Positions 36,493 through 47,504 of a stretch of DNA of 64,000 nt are shown here, piece by piece (the stretch's first letter is position 1; the number at the start of each line of letters is the position of its first letter). The position numbers were made by a program, and so were the translations under genes. Source of the DNA: Ophthalmolycus amberensis (taxonomy: Eukaryota; Chordata; Actinopteri; Perciformes; Zoarcidae); assembly GCA_024529925.1 (NCBI GenBank), contig JAFEUB010000771.1, positions 204,190 to 268,189 on the forward strand, written 5' to 3'. The notes below the pieces were generated by a model that searched no databases, was not told the origin of the DNA, and was given only the letters and a program-made list of their open reading frames with translations.

Positions 36493-36626
36493 ATGGATCT
36501 TCCGTGCGTTCAGTGGCAAGATCATGTTGCACAGAAATGGATCGGACTCGACCCCGAGCTGAAGGAAACGTTAACGTCCCAGCTTGAAGTAGATGATCTT
36601 TTCAAATGTGCCCTAACGCTGACAAC
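36493..36626 (+). CDS. smyd4: smyd4 exon 1 (start codon)
   Basis: Encodes MDLPCVQWQDHVAQKWIGLD and continues to FKCALTLTT; human starts MDLPVDEWKSYLLQKW. A second in-frame ATG lies one codon upstream (36490), and MDLP is chosen by homology. Donor GTGAGT, phase 2. Confidence 0.93.
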
Positions 36627-39600
36627 GTGAGTAGCTAACGTTAGCTTACTCCTCTAGTTTGTTGCTAATGAGTTTCCAGTTTATATCCGATCGATCTGAA
36701 TAGTTTTGATCAACTACTACGAGCAATGGCGCTGTTTTTGATTGGACCCCTCTAAGCCATTTATATTATATTGACTTGAATTGGTTTTCAGAACTTGTCT
36801 AGGAATAAACAGTAAACCCACGCTTTCCTGCTGCTGGAGAATATTTTGAACTTAGAGAGGCAGTTTCTCTGTAATTTGTCTCCGTTTCTGTTTCACAGCC
36901 AAGATGATCTGGACTTGGTGCGGTCGATCTCTTCAGGATACTCTGCACAGAAGGATGCAGAGCTAGCAGCCACATGCAGGGAGAAGGGGAACTGTAGCTT
37001 CCAGACCAGAGACTACCCTGCAGCCGCTCTGCACTATTCACAGGTGACGTGAAGATATTCTTCTATTGCTCCACATGAAAATATAAACTTCAATGATACT
37101 ACAATTACTGCATTAAATCAAGAGAAAGGCCACTATTCAATTCTATGATATTATGGCTATAACAATGTGAATACAATGTCCCTGTAAACTGGTTGAACAT
37201 CAGATGTACTGTATATATAAATTGTTTATAATTTGCACTATGTGATTGTGTGGTTGATTGCGTGCAGCGTAATGTCTCAGGGAGACATCGATTATTGTTT
37301 CAATGTATGTTTTAAATCTCCTTTACTTTTGCCTTTATGCTTTTAATGGTTTCATGTGAAGCACTTTGAATTACCTTGTTGTTGAAATGTGCCATACAAA
37401 TAAACTTGCCTTGCCTTGCCTTGCCTATGTAATATGCACTAACAACCAGCTTCTCTGTCTCCTCTCATGACAGGGCTTATGTTTTGCTCATCAAGGTTCG
37501 GAGCAGCTGTCTCTGTGCTTTGCCAACCGCTCTGCTGCGCTCTACCATCTGCAGCACTACCAGGTAAAATGGCAACATCTTCACCCGTTACATAATGAGA
37601 CAGTGCTGTACTTGGGGTGTCATTAAAAGCTGCTTCTTATTTGTTGACTGAAAACGGGCGTGGAGACATCTAACGGATTGTGTGATCAAATTCAACAGCA
37701 CTTGATTGCAGGAATCCTGCAGGGGAAAATCATCATGTTTTAATTCTATGTAAACAGTATCTCACATCCTTAACATGCTGCAGATGATTTGCAGGAGCAC
37801 ATAAATAGGTGATTTGATAATAATATCTCAGTATTTATGGGAAAACTATTTTTAACTTGACCTTTTCACATGTATCATTGAGTGTCCGGATAATAATCTA
37901 TTCAGTGGTCTTTTGAAGTTTAAATACAACAGTAATCAGTAAACACTCCTGCCATTACGTTTGTAACAATGACGACTCGTTAGTACTACTTAGTGTCCCA
38001 CAGAAATTGCTTCATCATCACTTTCTCAGCCTTGTCAGGTCTGCATCTCTGGTTTAGGTTTTTATCTGTCTTAAAGCTAAAATGTTGACTCAAATAAGTT
38101 ATTAAATCATTAGTCATCTTTGTTTTACTCACAATCTTAGCTTTTGTAGTGACTCACACACACCACTGTTTCTGTTTTTCTCTCAGGAGTCCCTTGATGA
38201 CATTGACAAAGCTATAAAGAATAGCTACCCCTCTCATCTTTTACACAAACTAGAGGACCGTCGCACACAATGCCTCAAGCACCTCTCTGTAGGTCAAAAG
38301 GCAAAAGAGGATCATCACAATCCTGCCTCAGAGAATCACAAAACTCCAGACAGAGTAAAAGGGGCATCTGTTGGACTTCTCACATTTGGGATTCGTCCTC
38401 AAGCTGCTGTTGGCTTCAGCTCGGAGAGAGGTCGACACCTTGTGGCTGCAGAGAGAATAGCAGCTGGGGAGGTGATCCTTCATGACAGGCCGTACAGCTG
38501 CGTCCTCATACCAGGGATGGAGGAAGTGAAAGGGAAGGGAGGAAGGCAGCACGCAGAGAGAGGAGTGTTTTGGAGTGGAGCACAGGCGCTGTCACAGGTG
38601 TTTGACGGAAACACTGTGTCCCGTGCCGTGTGAGGGGTGTAGCTACAGCCGGTACTGTTCAACTTCCTGTCAGCGAGACGCCTGGGAGGAACACCACCGC
38701 TGGGAGTGCCCGCTGGGAGCAGATCTGAAGACGATGGGTGTGATGTCACAGCTCGCTCTGAGGGTAACTCTAAAGGCGGGGTTAAAAAACATCCGAATGG
38801 CCAGGGATCCAATCAGAGACGAGCACACGGAGTCAGAGCCAAGCGGTCGAAACGGAGAGTCCAGTGATCCGTGTACTTCATACTACGGGGACTCGTACCC
38901 GAGCGTCTTTCACCTGCAGCACCACCTGAATCGTCATAGCCCTGAAGTGCGTTTCCTGTGTGCGATTACCGTAGCGACACTCTTCCTAAAGCTAAGCAAA
39001 GCAGGACCCCCGCCTGCCTCTTGGGACCTTAGTGGACCCTCAGGGGCAGACAGACAATCACCAGACCAGGAGGGAGGTATCGCAGATTGGAGCTCGAACC
39101 TGTGGCCGCTGGGAAGTGCAGTTCTGAGGCACATCCTGCAGCTGAGGTGTAACGCCCAGGCAATCCTCATGCAGCAAGATACAGGTTACTGGTTTCACAA
39201 GTGTTGTTAGTTTGCTTCACATTGAGTTTTGTCACAATGAAAAAAATCATAACTACAGTACGTCACAAAGTCAGAAACATGGAAGCAGTTTGTTCTAGTG
39301 ATGCACCGATCTGACTTTGATCACAGAAGACTTTAGAAAAATTAAAACATTTGAGATATTAGAACAAGTAAATTTGGGGAATTTTGCTTAAAAATGTCAA
39401 TTAACCATGTATCTGACCAAAGCTGTTGCCCTAGCAGCACGATGCCAAAGAAAAGGTCTATTGAAGAATTCAAGCTTTTCCAATGATTGAATCTTCAGCT
39501 TTGAATGTTCTTGAGTTGCACAATGACCTTTTAGTTTTCTGGTTCTTCCATCTTACAGGAGCAGCAAACTCACCAGTGCAGTCCAGCAGGGAAATCCGCA

Positions 39601-41942
39601 TTGCCACAGCAATATTCCCAACTCTCAGTCTTCTGAATCACTCCTGCTGTCCCAACACCAGTCTGGTGTTCAGCACTGGAACCAGTCTGTCTGCAGACTT
39701 CAGTGAGAGTGTGACGGAGCACAGAAGCACAGCCCGCGGAGTCACTGTGACTATCAGAGCATCCAAAGCTATCACTCCTGCACAAGAGATCCTGCACTGC
39801 TATGGTAAGAAAATCCTATGAGTGCAAACGGATTGTTAGGGCTCTGACATATTTCTGGTTTCTGTTTGTAGTCCTTGTCGTATTGGCCAATCACGTTCCA
39901 GCAGGCTTTGGCTGAATGCAGGTTAACAGTCCTATGTGGAGAGCAAAAGAGGCGGAACGCATTGGCCCAAATGCAATTTCAGAGCCCACCGGCTATCGTC
40001 TGACGATGATTTTGCTTCTTTTTTTTTTGGTGTGAAATTAGCTTGTAACGTGGCTACTTGTGGAACAATCTGGTCGTACACGTCATCGCTCAACTCCAAC
40101 TCCAGTCTCTCATGTCAAGTTGCCAAATGAAGTGGAAACAACGAGCAGTGCACAGAAAATAAGTCTTTGCCCGGACACCCGCTGGCTACGCTGTGACCCA
40201 GGAAATATAGCCCCTTGCCCCCAGAGGCTTATCAGACAAACCGATAGCCGATGGGTTCTGGGAAATATGGTCTGTTTCATTTTGTTTGTCACCCAGCCCT
40301 GATGCAGCACTTCCAGACACCACTCTCCACGGAAATGACTGTGTCATTGCTTCCAGCGGTGTTGTTCTGTTACTTTTCTTCTGTGAGTTATTACTTGTGG
40401 AGTTATCCTCCCTCCTCCCTCCCTCAGGTCCACACAGCAGTCGGATGGCAACCCGACAACGGCAGCGTCTCCTGCAGGAACAGTACTATTTCCTGTGTCG
40501 GTGTGAGGCCTGCACCCTGCAGCAGCAGCAGGAGCAGCAGCAGCAGCAGGAGGAGGAGGGCAGACAGCAGGAGGAGGAGGAGGGCAGACAGCAGGGGTCG
40601 GGTGTTGGAGGCAGTCCTCAGTCTGGACTCCTGTGTGGCAAGTGCAAAGGATCTCTCAAAGTAGGCGTTCATTTGTGGTTTTGTTTATGTTTTCTTACAA
40701 TCATACATGATTAATTGTACTACTTATTAATGAACTCCATCTTGATTAGTTATATGAATTTCAGAAGAGCAGCGAGGACGGAGGAAACGGATTTATATGT
40801 TCGCAGTCATCCTGTGCTCATCGCGTGTCTTTATCTGAAGTGAGCCGCAGGCTGCAGGAGATCAGGGTCGACCTGGAGAAGGCCGTGGACCTCATGGAAA
40901 GAGAGAAGCCAGGTGGTTGTGAAAAACTACGTCCAAATGCTGATCCAGAATGCAGATTCAGTAATGTATCATTAGCATTTGTTCAGAAGGTCTTTGCAAC
41001 ATCCCCGTGTTATACTTCTGCTCCTCCCTCCTTCAGATGAGGCTCTGAGACTGTTGAGAAGGACCCAGAGTCAGCCTGGACTGACCCTTGCAGAGACACA
41101 CCCAGTACAGGGGGAGCTGGAAGATGCAACAGCCAGAGCATATGCTACAATGGGTGAGAATGATCATGCATGAGCTGTGTGGTTAATACACCCCTACTGT
41201 TCTGTAGGTTACGGTGCACTTTTACGATTCATGGACATCGCTACGAATTGGATAAGCTTGTTAACGGTTACTTCATGGAAGGTTGCCACTTGTAAAGGGC
41301 TGGCTCTAAAAACCCAGTGCACTCTGGGGATTTGATTAGCTTTGACATGCTCCAATGGAGTGCTAGAGATGGCTCACTTCGGTGATTATTACATTTTTCA
41401 ACAAGATTCCACTACTCTAACGCTCTACCAACCAGCAGGAAGACAATGCGGCTGCTTATTTTTAGGTCAAAAAGCCAGAAAAGCAATAATGTAATTCTCA
41501 GCCCCCCCCCCCCCCCCTAGTTCTCTTACGGCTTTTTTCTTTTCTGCTTCTCCTGTAGGTGACTGGAATAATGCAGCCTCCCATCTGGAGAGAAGTGCTG
41601 CAGCTATTGCCTCCCAGTACGGAGAAGACAGTATTGAATTGGGTCGACAACTCTTCAAATTAGCTCAGCTGCACTTCAATGGGTGAGTGAGTTGAACAGG
41701 GAACATTTTCAGAAAATGCTCTTTTCAATGTCTGAAACTGTCCTACCATTGTATTTCTGTTGACTGGCATGATGAGAAGAAATAAGAGATCTGTGTGTCT
41801 CTCCTCTCCGTCTCACAGCGGTGCCAGAGGCCCGGCCCTCTCCGTCATCCCCAAGGCCAGACAACTCCTCTGCCTTCACGGTGGCCCTCTCTCTCACGAA
41901 ATACAAGAGCTGCAAGCTATGGAGGACTGTCTACAGGGGTAG
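36493..41942 (+). CDS. smyd4: smyd4 gene: SET and MYND domain-containing protein 4 (10 coding exons)
   Basis: SMYD4 belongs to the SMYD lysine methyltransferase family: a TPR-like N-terminus, a SET domain split by a MYND zinc finger, and a C-terminal TPR region. Exons: 36493-36626, 36899-37043, 37474-37563, 38187-39184, 39559-39804, 40428-40660, 40765-40912, 41037-41153, 41559-41682 and 41819-41942, all GT/AG with matching phases. Corrected length is 785 residues (human 804). Motifs: the first TPR helices (CREKGNCSFQTRDYPAAALH), the MYND Cys/His set (CHRC..CEGC..YCSTSC..H..C), the SET motif NHSCCPN, the EILHCYG box, and post-SET CRCEAC with CGKC. A 1-base insertion in exon 4 breaks the frame as given. 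The gene is head-to-head with rpa1, as in mammals. Reported roles in zebrafish heart development are literature knowledge, not visible here. Confidence 0.96.
36899..37043 (+). CDS. smyd4: smyd4 exon 2
   Basis: Encodes QDDLDLVRSISSGYSAQKDA, then the first TPR helix pair EKGNCSFQTRDYPAAALHYS. Acceptor TTTCACAG, donor GTGACG. Confidence 0.94.
37044..37473. other. smyd4 intron 2 with a LINE/SINE 3' tail
   Basis: 430-bp intron whose second half is a retroposon tail annotated separately. Confidence 0.7.
37262..37425 (+). mobile_element. Retroposon 3' tail ending in (TTGCC)n
   Basis: Reads TGTGAAGCACTTTGAATTAC, CTTGTTGTTGAAATGTGCCA, TACAAATAAACTTGCC and then TTGCC repeats. This ending is a familiar 3' tail shared by L2-clade LINEs and their SINE partners in fish. 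Confidence 0.65.
37474..37563 (+). CDS. smyd4: smyd4 exon 3
   Basis: Encodes GLCFAHQGSEQLSLCFANRS and AALYHLQHYQ, matching human LCHANRSAALFHLGQYE (TPR). 30 codons, phase 0, donor GTAAAA. Confidence 0.95.
37564..38186. other. smyd4 intron 3
   Basis: 623 bp AT-rich noncoding sequence. Nothing recognised. Confidence 0.7.
38187..39184 (+). CDS. smyd4: smyd4 exon 4 (large; SET-N, MYND), carries a 1-base frameshift
   Basis: First part: ESLDDIDKAIKNSYPSHLLH, then the SET-N part GFSSERGRHLVAAERIAAGE. After 38567 the frame moves by one base: TGTTTTGG is expected as TGTTTGG, after which FGVEHRRCHRCLTETLCPVP and the full MYND finger (CEGCSYSRYCSTSCQRDAWE) continue. The tail ends VLRHILQLRCNAQAILMQQD. 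As given, the first frame stops at 38631-38633. One extra T in a four-T run explains it fully. The donor GTTACT is weak. Confidence 0.92.
39559..39804 (+). CDS. smyd4: smyd4 exon 5 (SET core)
   Basis: Encodes IRIATAIFPTLSLLNHSCCP and NTSLVFSTG, including the SET cofactor-site NHSCxPN motif, then TVTIRASKAITPAQEILHCY. It has an insertion of about 25 residues (SLSADFSESVTEHRSTARG) between the two that human SMYD4 lacks. Donor GTAAGA. Confidence 0.95.
39805..40427. other. smyd4 intron 5, possible inverted-repeat element
   Basis: Contains GCCCACCGGCTATCGTCTGA near 39977 and, about 260 bp on, the inverted partner AGACAAACCGATAGCCGATG near 40234. This suggests a small non-autonomous DNA element. 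Class unassigned. Confidence 0.45.
40428..40660 (+). CDS. smyd4: smyd4 exon 6 (post-SET, Gln/Glu-rich insert)
   Basis: Encodes GPHSSRMATRQRQRLLQEQY, then YFLCRCEACTL, followed by about 33 residues of Gln and Glu (CAG and GAG codons, 40518-40600), then LLCGKCKGSLK. The CxCxxC and CxxC are zinc ligands of the post-SET region. The Q/E tract sits between them. Donor GTAGGC. Confidence 0.94.
40518..40600 (+). repeat. Coding CAG/GAG repeat in smyd4
   Basis: CAGCAGCAG..GAGGAGGAG with a GAGGGCAGACAGCAG unit occurring twice. It codes for Q-rich then E-rich stretches. Confidence 0.92.
40765..40912 (+). CDS. smyd4: smyd4 exon 7
   Basis: Encodes KSSEDGGNGFICSQSSCAHR and VSLSEVSRRLQEIRVDLEKA, a last Cys pair and the start of the C-terminal helices. 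Donor GTGGTT, phase 1. Confidence 0.9.
41037..41153 (+). CDS. smyd4: smyd4 exon 8
   Basis: Encodes DEALRLLRRTQSQPGLTLAE and THPVQGELEDATARAYATM, C-terminal TPR helices. Acceptor CCTTCAG, donor GTGAGA. Confidence 0.93.
41154..41558. other. smyd4 intron 8
   Basis: 405 bp noncoding with a C run (41503-41518). Nothing else seen. Confidence 0.7.
41559..41682 (+). CDS. smyd4: smyd4 exon 9
   Basis: Encodes DWNNAASHLERSAAAIASQY and GEDSIELGRQLFKLAQLHFN, matching human GDWQKSATHLQRS..ELFKLAQIFFNG. Donor GTGAGT. Confidence 0.95.
41819..41942 (+). CDS. smyd4: smyd4 exon 10 (stop)
   Basis: Encodes GARGPALSVIPKARQLLCLH and GGPLSHEIQELQAMEDCLQG, then TAG at 41940-41942. Human ends ..DEIQELQKMKSCLLD plus a short tail. 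Confidence 0.95.
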
Positions 41943-42035
41943 TCCTACATATGCACAAGATCGAAAATCTTCACAATATAATTCATTTTTAACTCTGAGT
42001 GATACAAATATGCAAACATTTCTGATTGTGGCCAC

Positions 42036-42037
<2 letters not shown>

Positions 42038-42117
<80 letters not shown>
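42038..42117. repeat. (GT)40 microsatellite in the presumed smyd4 3' UTR
   Basis: 80 bp of perfect GT, starting about 95 bp after the smyd4 stop. Confidence 0.97.
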
Positions 42118-42120
<3 letters not shown>

Positions 42121-42752
42121 CAGGTACTATTATACTGATATACTAATTTAGTCAGTATGAAATTATACAGTTTTAGAAGTGACTTGCAAGTCGGCACAGC
42201 CACCAAATGACCACAGGCATGCATGCAGTTGATTGTGGCTCTCTGACCTCCTGGTGTCTGAATGTACCCATCAATAATTTCAATTTCATGCTTCAGTGGT
42301 AGTCTTGCAGTGTGAGGCAACTTATCCACCAGGTACTTCCTGGGTATGCATGTACTTCTCTGAATTAAACTGAAGTAAATGTGTGATTTTTGTGATTGGG
42401 GGCATTTAGTTTGAAGCCAGTCAAAGGTCAGTCATGGTTTACACTGAAGCAACTAAATCAATCTATTAAATCTGCAAATACCTTCAGCTACGACATACAC
42501 ATACAGGTAGCCCTCTGACCTTTAGGTGGCAGCAGTTATCCACCGACAAATTCAATTTCATGCTTTGGTGACCGGAAAGCCAAATGTAGCTCTGACCTTC
42601 TACACCTTCAACTTAAAAGTCGTTATGACTGTTATCATTATCGCTCAAAGTCTTTATCATCTTTTTTTTCCTCTCTCCACTTGTAATCAATTGGTAACCT
42701 TCTATGTAGCTGGTGGATGTAACAGGAGATGAGTGAAAGCTCCTGTTGAGAC

Positions 42753-42758
42753 AATAAA
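42753..42758 (+). terminator. Candidate smyd4 polyadenylation signal
   Basis: First AATAAA after the stop that is followed by ordinary, non-repeat sequence. It would make a 3' UTR of about 0.8 kb. It lies after a small CAGGAG/CTCCTG stem. Position only suggestive. Confidence 0.35.
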
Positions 42759-45299
42759 ATCTTGATCACAGCTGGACCTCCTGAAGCCTCTGCCAGTTAG
42801 ATATCAACAGTATCTGGAGGGCAGCCAATTTCGACAGATGTGGAAGAAAGTCGAGGTCAAGAAGAGAAAAAACTCAGGGGAGAGGCAGCGGGTGAAATCA
42901 GCTGAGGTGTATAAAGTCAAAAACAGGGCTGGTTCCTGCTAAATATTCCGAAGACAAGGTCGCCACGGGTTTGGGACCGAAAAAACAGCTGCTGGGACTA
43001 AACTTGAGGCAGAAGAATAAGACGATGTTACAGGGAATATCTCAGTCATGTTGAAACTCATGACAATCAGAGAACTGAGAAAAGGGCCGCAACTTAAATG
43101 TTTTCGTTATCTTTCAATCTCCTGATTATTTTCTCGATCAATCTGCGAAATGTTCATATTCTGATGACCATAAAACATCAGGAAACAGTGAAACATTCAA
43201 TATTTAATTTACTTTTAATGTTTTTTTGCCAAACAAAGCTATACAAACATACAAAACACACTTCAGGATGTTATACTATAATGTCAGAGTAGCTTCAAGT
43301 TATTTTCTGTTGATACAATACAACAAATTGACTTAATCATGCTGCTGGACAGTCTGTTGCCACTCTGCAAACAATTCAAATTTGAATGAACCTGATGTTG
43401 TAATTCCATTCCTTGCTTAAATCCCTCTTAAAAAATCCAGAGTAGTATAGTAGTAGTAGTAGTATATTTTTTGTACAGTTTGTCCTTTAAAGAGCTACAA
43501 CATGACATGTCAGATAATGTCTTTATACACTGGGAGAGTCACTGATGCAGACTCAAATCTGCTATTGTAAAGCCAGAGATAGCATTGCTTACATTGAGAT
43601 AAAGCAATGAATTACACAATAGAAGATTGATAATGTAGCTTAATATCCCCTAATGTAGAGCTAGTAATTACATAGTTGGAATAGCAATTCTAGAGATAAT
43701 AAAGCTGCAGTATTTGAATGTTGAAGGGTTGAATGAAAAATGCCCAAAGAAACCTGCATATTCATGTTTTCTGAAGTATTTCTGTTTGTTTATTTGCTTG
43801 CTCCTCCGCTTGTTCTTTATCAGCCAGGAGCTCAGGAACAAAATGTGAGGTCATGTTCTCAAGGAGAAACACCAGCAAACTCAATGTTGGGAAGCAGGGA
43901 GGGAAAAGGAGCCGAGGAACAGCCAACATGAGTAGGCCTGCAGACATCATCTCGTTGCTGCTGCAGTATCAGATCGCAGATTCCGTATTCAACTGCAGAG
44001 TGCCATTTTGGGCCATTTCCAGTGGCTGTGATCATGGACTTATCAGATGTCTTGCTATACATAATGCAATCAAAATTGGCCAGACCGCAAACAAAAAGAT
44101 GTCGTGTGTGTATTTTGTAACAAGGCCTGCTTCAATATCTGTAACACAGACCGACAGAGTTACTAACAGCTGAGTCGACCTGATTCAACTTGTCTTCTGT
44201 AAGCCTTTAGCCATCAAACACATGTTTTTATTTTTCTCAGACCTGACAAAGCTCCCTCAGACCATCAGGAGACATTATACAACTGTTTCCACATACTCCT
44301 CATGTTTAGTAAAATTATCTTGATGTGTAAAATTGACCTCCCTTTCACCACTTATCCATCAACCTGCACTTTCAATTCCCCCATGCAGACCCCTTTGGAG
44401 GGTCTCGTGTTCACTTTTTTCGACAAAATATCCCCTCTTGCCTTCTTCCCGTCTTGATAGTTACACGAGCCCCTTCACTTCCTCTCTGAGAGCTCGGACC
44501 CCCTCAAGCTCTCCGATGTCTGCATCTGCCTTTAAGTGGATTTGTTCCTTCACTCAGTCTCCTCAATGCTCGATCTTTCAGTCCCTCTTTCCACAGCAGA
44601 GGACATCTGATACATGATGCAGACGATGGTAATGTGGCTGGTGCTCATGTAAAAATAAAATCCCCATCTATCTCTCACACAGGCAAGGTTATTACCGACT
44701 ATTATGGAAATGGCTGACAGTAAATAATAGGCCCTCAAAACTGAATGTTAAAGTACAATGACGTATTTAAAACAGTTTGGAAAGATTCAATGTTCTTGAT
44801 TTAAAAATAGAAAGATGAATTAGTTTTTACTTGATCTTGCAGGCTACAATGTCGACATCAAATGAAATATTAGAAAGAGAGACAGAGGGGGCTTGTGGGT
44901 TGAATGAGAATCACAATCCAAGTGTTTGAGGGCTGGTGTAATTTCATCTGCAGAGAGAGGCTTGCTAAATTTGGCACAGGTGCATGAGAGGCGTGTTCAC
45001 TACTGGACAAGGTGAGGAGCGGCAGACCCACCGGCAATCACTCTCCTGAAACAGCCTGTTCACTTTGCTGGAACACAGCCACACACACCTATGACTAAGC
45101 AGCCCGAATCATACAAGGTTAGGGTTTGAATGGGACTCCAATCTTCTGCCTTTTAGCCACACTAGCCTCGTGTCTCTGGGGTGGCAATGTTGGTCTGTCA
45201 GTCGGTGCATCACGATGGCCCTGATTGAAATAATCGGAACAACTGTTTCTACCTGTTGTGCAGATTTCCATGGTCCCCGGACGATGAATCCTACTGAAT

Positions 45300-45900
45300 C
45301 TTTTCTTGTAGAGCCACCATTAGGTTAACATTTATGGTTTGAAGTGAAATGTCTTCGGCGGAAACAGTCACCAGATCGAATATTAACTGGAAGTATGTTC
45401 AAGAGCTGAGGTGCCAGTACAGCAAACGCTCGATCACCCTTAGACCTTAACCTGGACTCTGGAACGGCTAGCAGGCTTAACCCAACGGATCTGAGAGTTC
45501 CTTTTAGACAATATGGACTTAAAAGTTAAAAGTCATCTATTCTGGCACTTGGCCATGCAAAGCCTTGTAAGTAATGAGTCAAATTTTAAAATGTATTCTG
45601 AAGGAAATTGGTAACCAGTGCAGGGAGACTAAAACTGGGGTGATGTAAGAAGAGCGTTTGGTCTTTGTCACCAGTCTGGCTGCAGAATTCTGCACAGTCT
45701 GAAGTTTAGCTGCATCTCGGGCACTGAGGCAGGTAAACAAGGCATTGCAATAGTCCAGTCATGAGGAAATACAAGCATGGATCATTTTCTCTGTATTACT
45801 AAAAGATCTAGCTCGAAGAACATTTCTCTGATCTTAGAGATATTCTTGAGTTGGGAGGAACATGATTGTACCAATCTTTTTGTGTTATGTCCAAAGCTTA
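45300..45900 (-). mobile_element. L2-clade LINE fragment (C-terminal ORF2)
   Basis: On the minus strand, with stops, the frame reads LDYCNALFTCL, then LQTVQNSAARLVTKTKRSSY, ITPVLVSLHWLPISFRIHFK and YKALHG, the end of L2-type reverse transcriptase. The following 3' portion includes GDRAFAVLAPQLLN. Degraded and 5'-truncated. Confidence 0.8.
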
Positions 45901-46927
45901 GCTCACTGTAGAAGTATAGGAAGTTAAGTTTAGCCTTATATCAACTGGTTCTTGTCATTTATGCAGAAGCAGTTTTTATTTACATCATTTTATCACATTA
46001 TCTCTGCTGACAAACTCCATGCGGTGTGCTTTCTCCCATCTCCTGACGAGCCACTGCTCTCCTGTTATAATATTCTCAGATATGAAAGCTGAATATTGCT
46101 TACGTTATTCATCCACTCCAGGGAACAATAACCCAGGCGACATACTTTGAACCCCAAAAAAGTAAATAAAAATTATAGAGGAATACTGAGTCGGCCTTGG
46201 GGAAATTTATTTATTTACTTAGTTTATATTCTGTGGTGTCAGCATTCCCAGCTGTCGCCTGCGGCACCAAATATATTAACTGAAGAACTGCAACTCTTTC
46301 TTTTTCATAACTGCCGTAAAAGTATATTCATCTGACAAACCAATGATAATTTAAGTAGATATTGTGTGTTTGATAAAGCAGTTGCTTGGCAGAGTCGGGC
46401 TTGGGGTTCTAAAGCAGACTTATATAAAACTGTAGATCTATCTTGTCGACCAGCCACAGGGGTAAAAGCTAAGAATAGCCCCCCCCCCCCTCTCTCTCTC
46501 TACTCTCCAGTAAAAAATAATGACTTCCCCTTTTTAATAAGCTCCACCATAATAAATGTGAGATAATCTCTTCGTCCTCCTGCTCCTCCATCTATCCTTG
46601 CCTTCTTTTCTCTGCAAATGTCCCGCTCTGTCCTCGGACATAATGGCACGAGTATTTTCAGCCCTGTGGTGAAACATGGATGGATGATAAAGACAATGAC
46701 TGCTCATGCTTCTCCTTCATCAGTTATGTCTCCTGTAATGTGATTCTGTATTGCTCTCTGTAGGAAAATTTACTTTTCACTTTCTCCCTTCGCAAGAAGA
46801 AAGCAGAGCTGCAGAGCTGCAGAGCTGCAGTAGGCATCTGGTGTCGTGTTCAAGGACACTTCAGCGGGGATAATGCTTTCTGCTCCTCCTGTTGATAAGG
46901 GGGGTCTAGTTTAAACTGCGTTTAGTC

Positions 46928-47240
46928 CAATGGTTCCCAACCTAGAGATAAGTCAGCATCCAAAGGATCACAAAATAAATCTGGGGGGTAATGGGATGGT
47001 TAATGGTGCAGGGAAAAATACACAGCTACACAAGTTTGTATTCTGGAGTTTTCTCTAATGTATTTTTCTCTTAAACATTGGCTAATTTAACCTCTTTTGG
47101 ATTTGAACAACCATTCAAATGAAAGCCTCAGAAATGTCGCTTTGGTGGAACCACGATACCAGAAATGTGACAAGATCCCAACCAGACACAACGTTTTTGT
47201 AACTTTTTGGTCACAAGCCAGAAAGGTTGGGAATCTGTGA
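46928..47240. mobile_element. hAT-like MITE
   Basis: About 310 bp with inverted ends: AATGGTTCCCAACCTA at the left and AGGTTGGGAATCTGTG at the right. This terminal phrase is common to hAT-type non-autonomous elements in fish. No transposase. Confidence 0.55.
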
Positions 47241-47269
47241 CAATGCATTTCATAAGCTTATTACACAAA

Positions 47270-47504
47270 CAAGTAATGAGTAACTGCAGCTAACCAATAA
47301 TTGTACTGGAGTAAAAAGTATGAAACTTCTGTGAAATGTAGTGGAGCAGAAGTACAATGTTGGAGTAAATGGAAATACTCAAATAATACTAACAAGCAAA
47401 GAACCAAACAACTCAAACAACCCAAATTGTACTTAAGTACAGCACTTGAGTAAATGTACTTTGTATGTATATGTAATTTGTAATGTGCATTTACACCACT
47501 GTGT
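47270..47504. mobile_element. Non-autonomous DNA transposon fragment
   Basis: Contains TTGTACTTAAGTACAGCACT and TGAGTAAATGTACTT and ends TTTACACCACTGTG, the familiar end of a fish repeat with CAGTGGTG termini. Only one terminus is clear. Confidence 0.5.

Noticed and set aside
41821..42138. Open frame running through smyd4 exon 10 into the GT repeat
   Set aside because: It is in the wrong frame for exon 10; the conserved frame stops at 41942.
43853..44173. 106-codon frame as a gene
   Set aside because: No similarity, poor composition and overlapping frames on the other strand of similar length.
44333..44617. 94-codon Ser/Pro-rich frame
   Set aside because: Composition reflects pyrimidine-rich DNA; no homology or start context.
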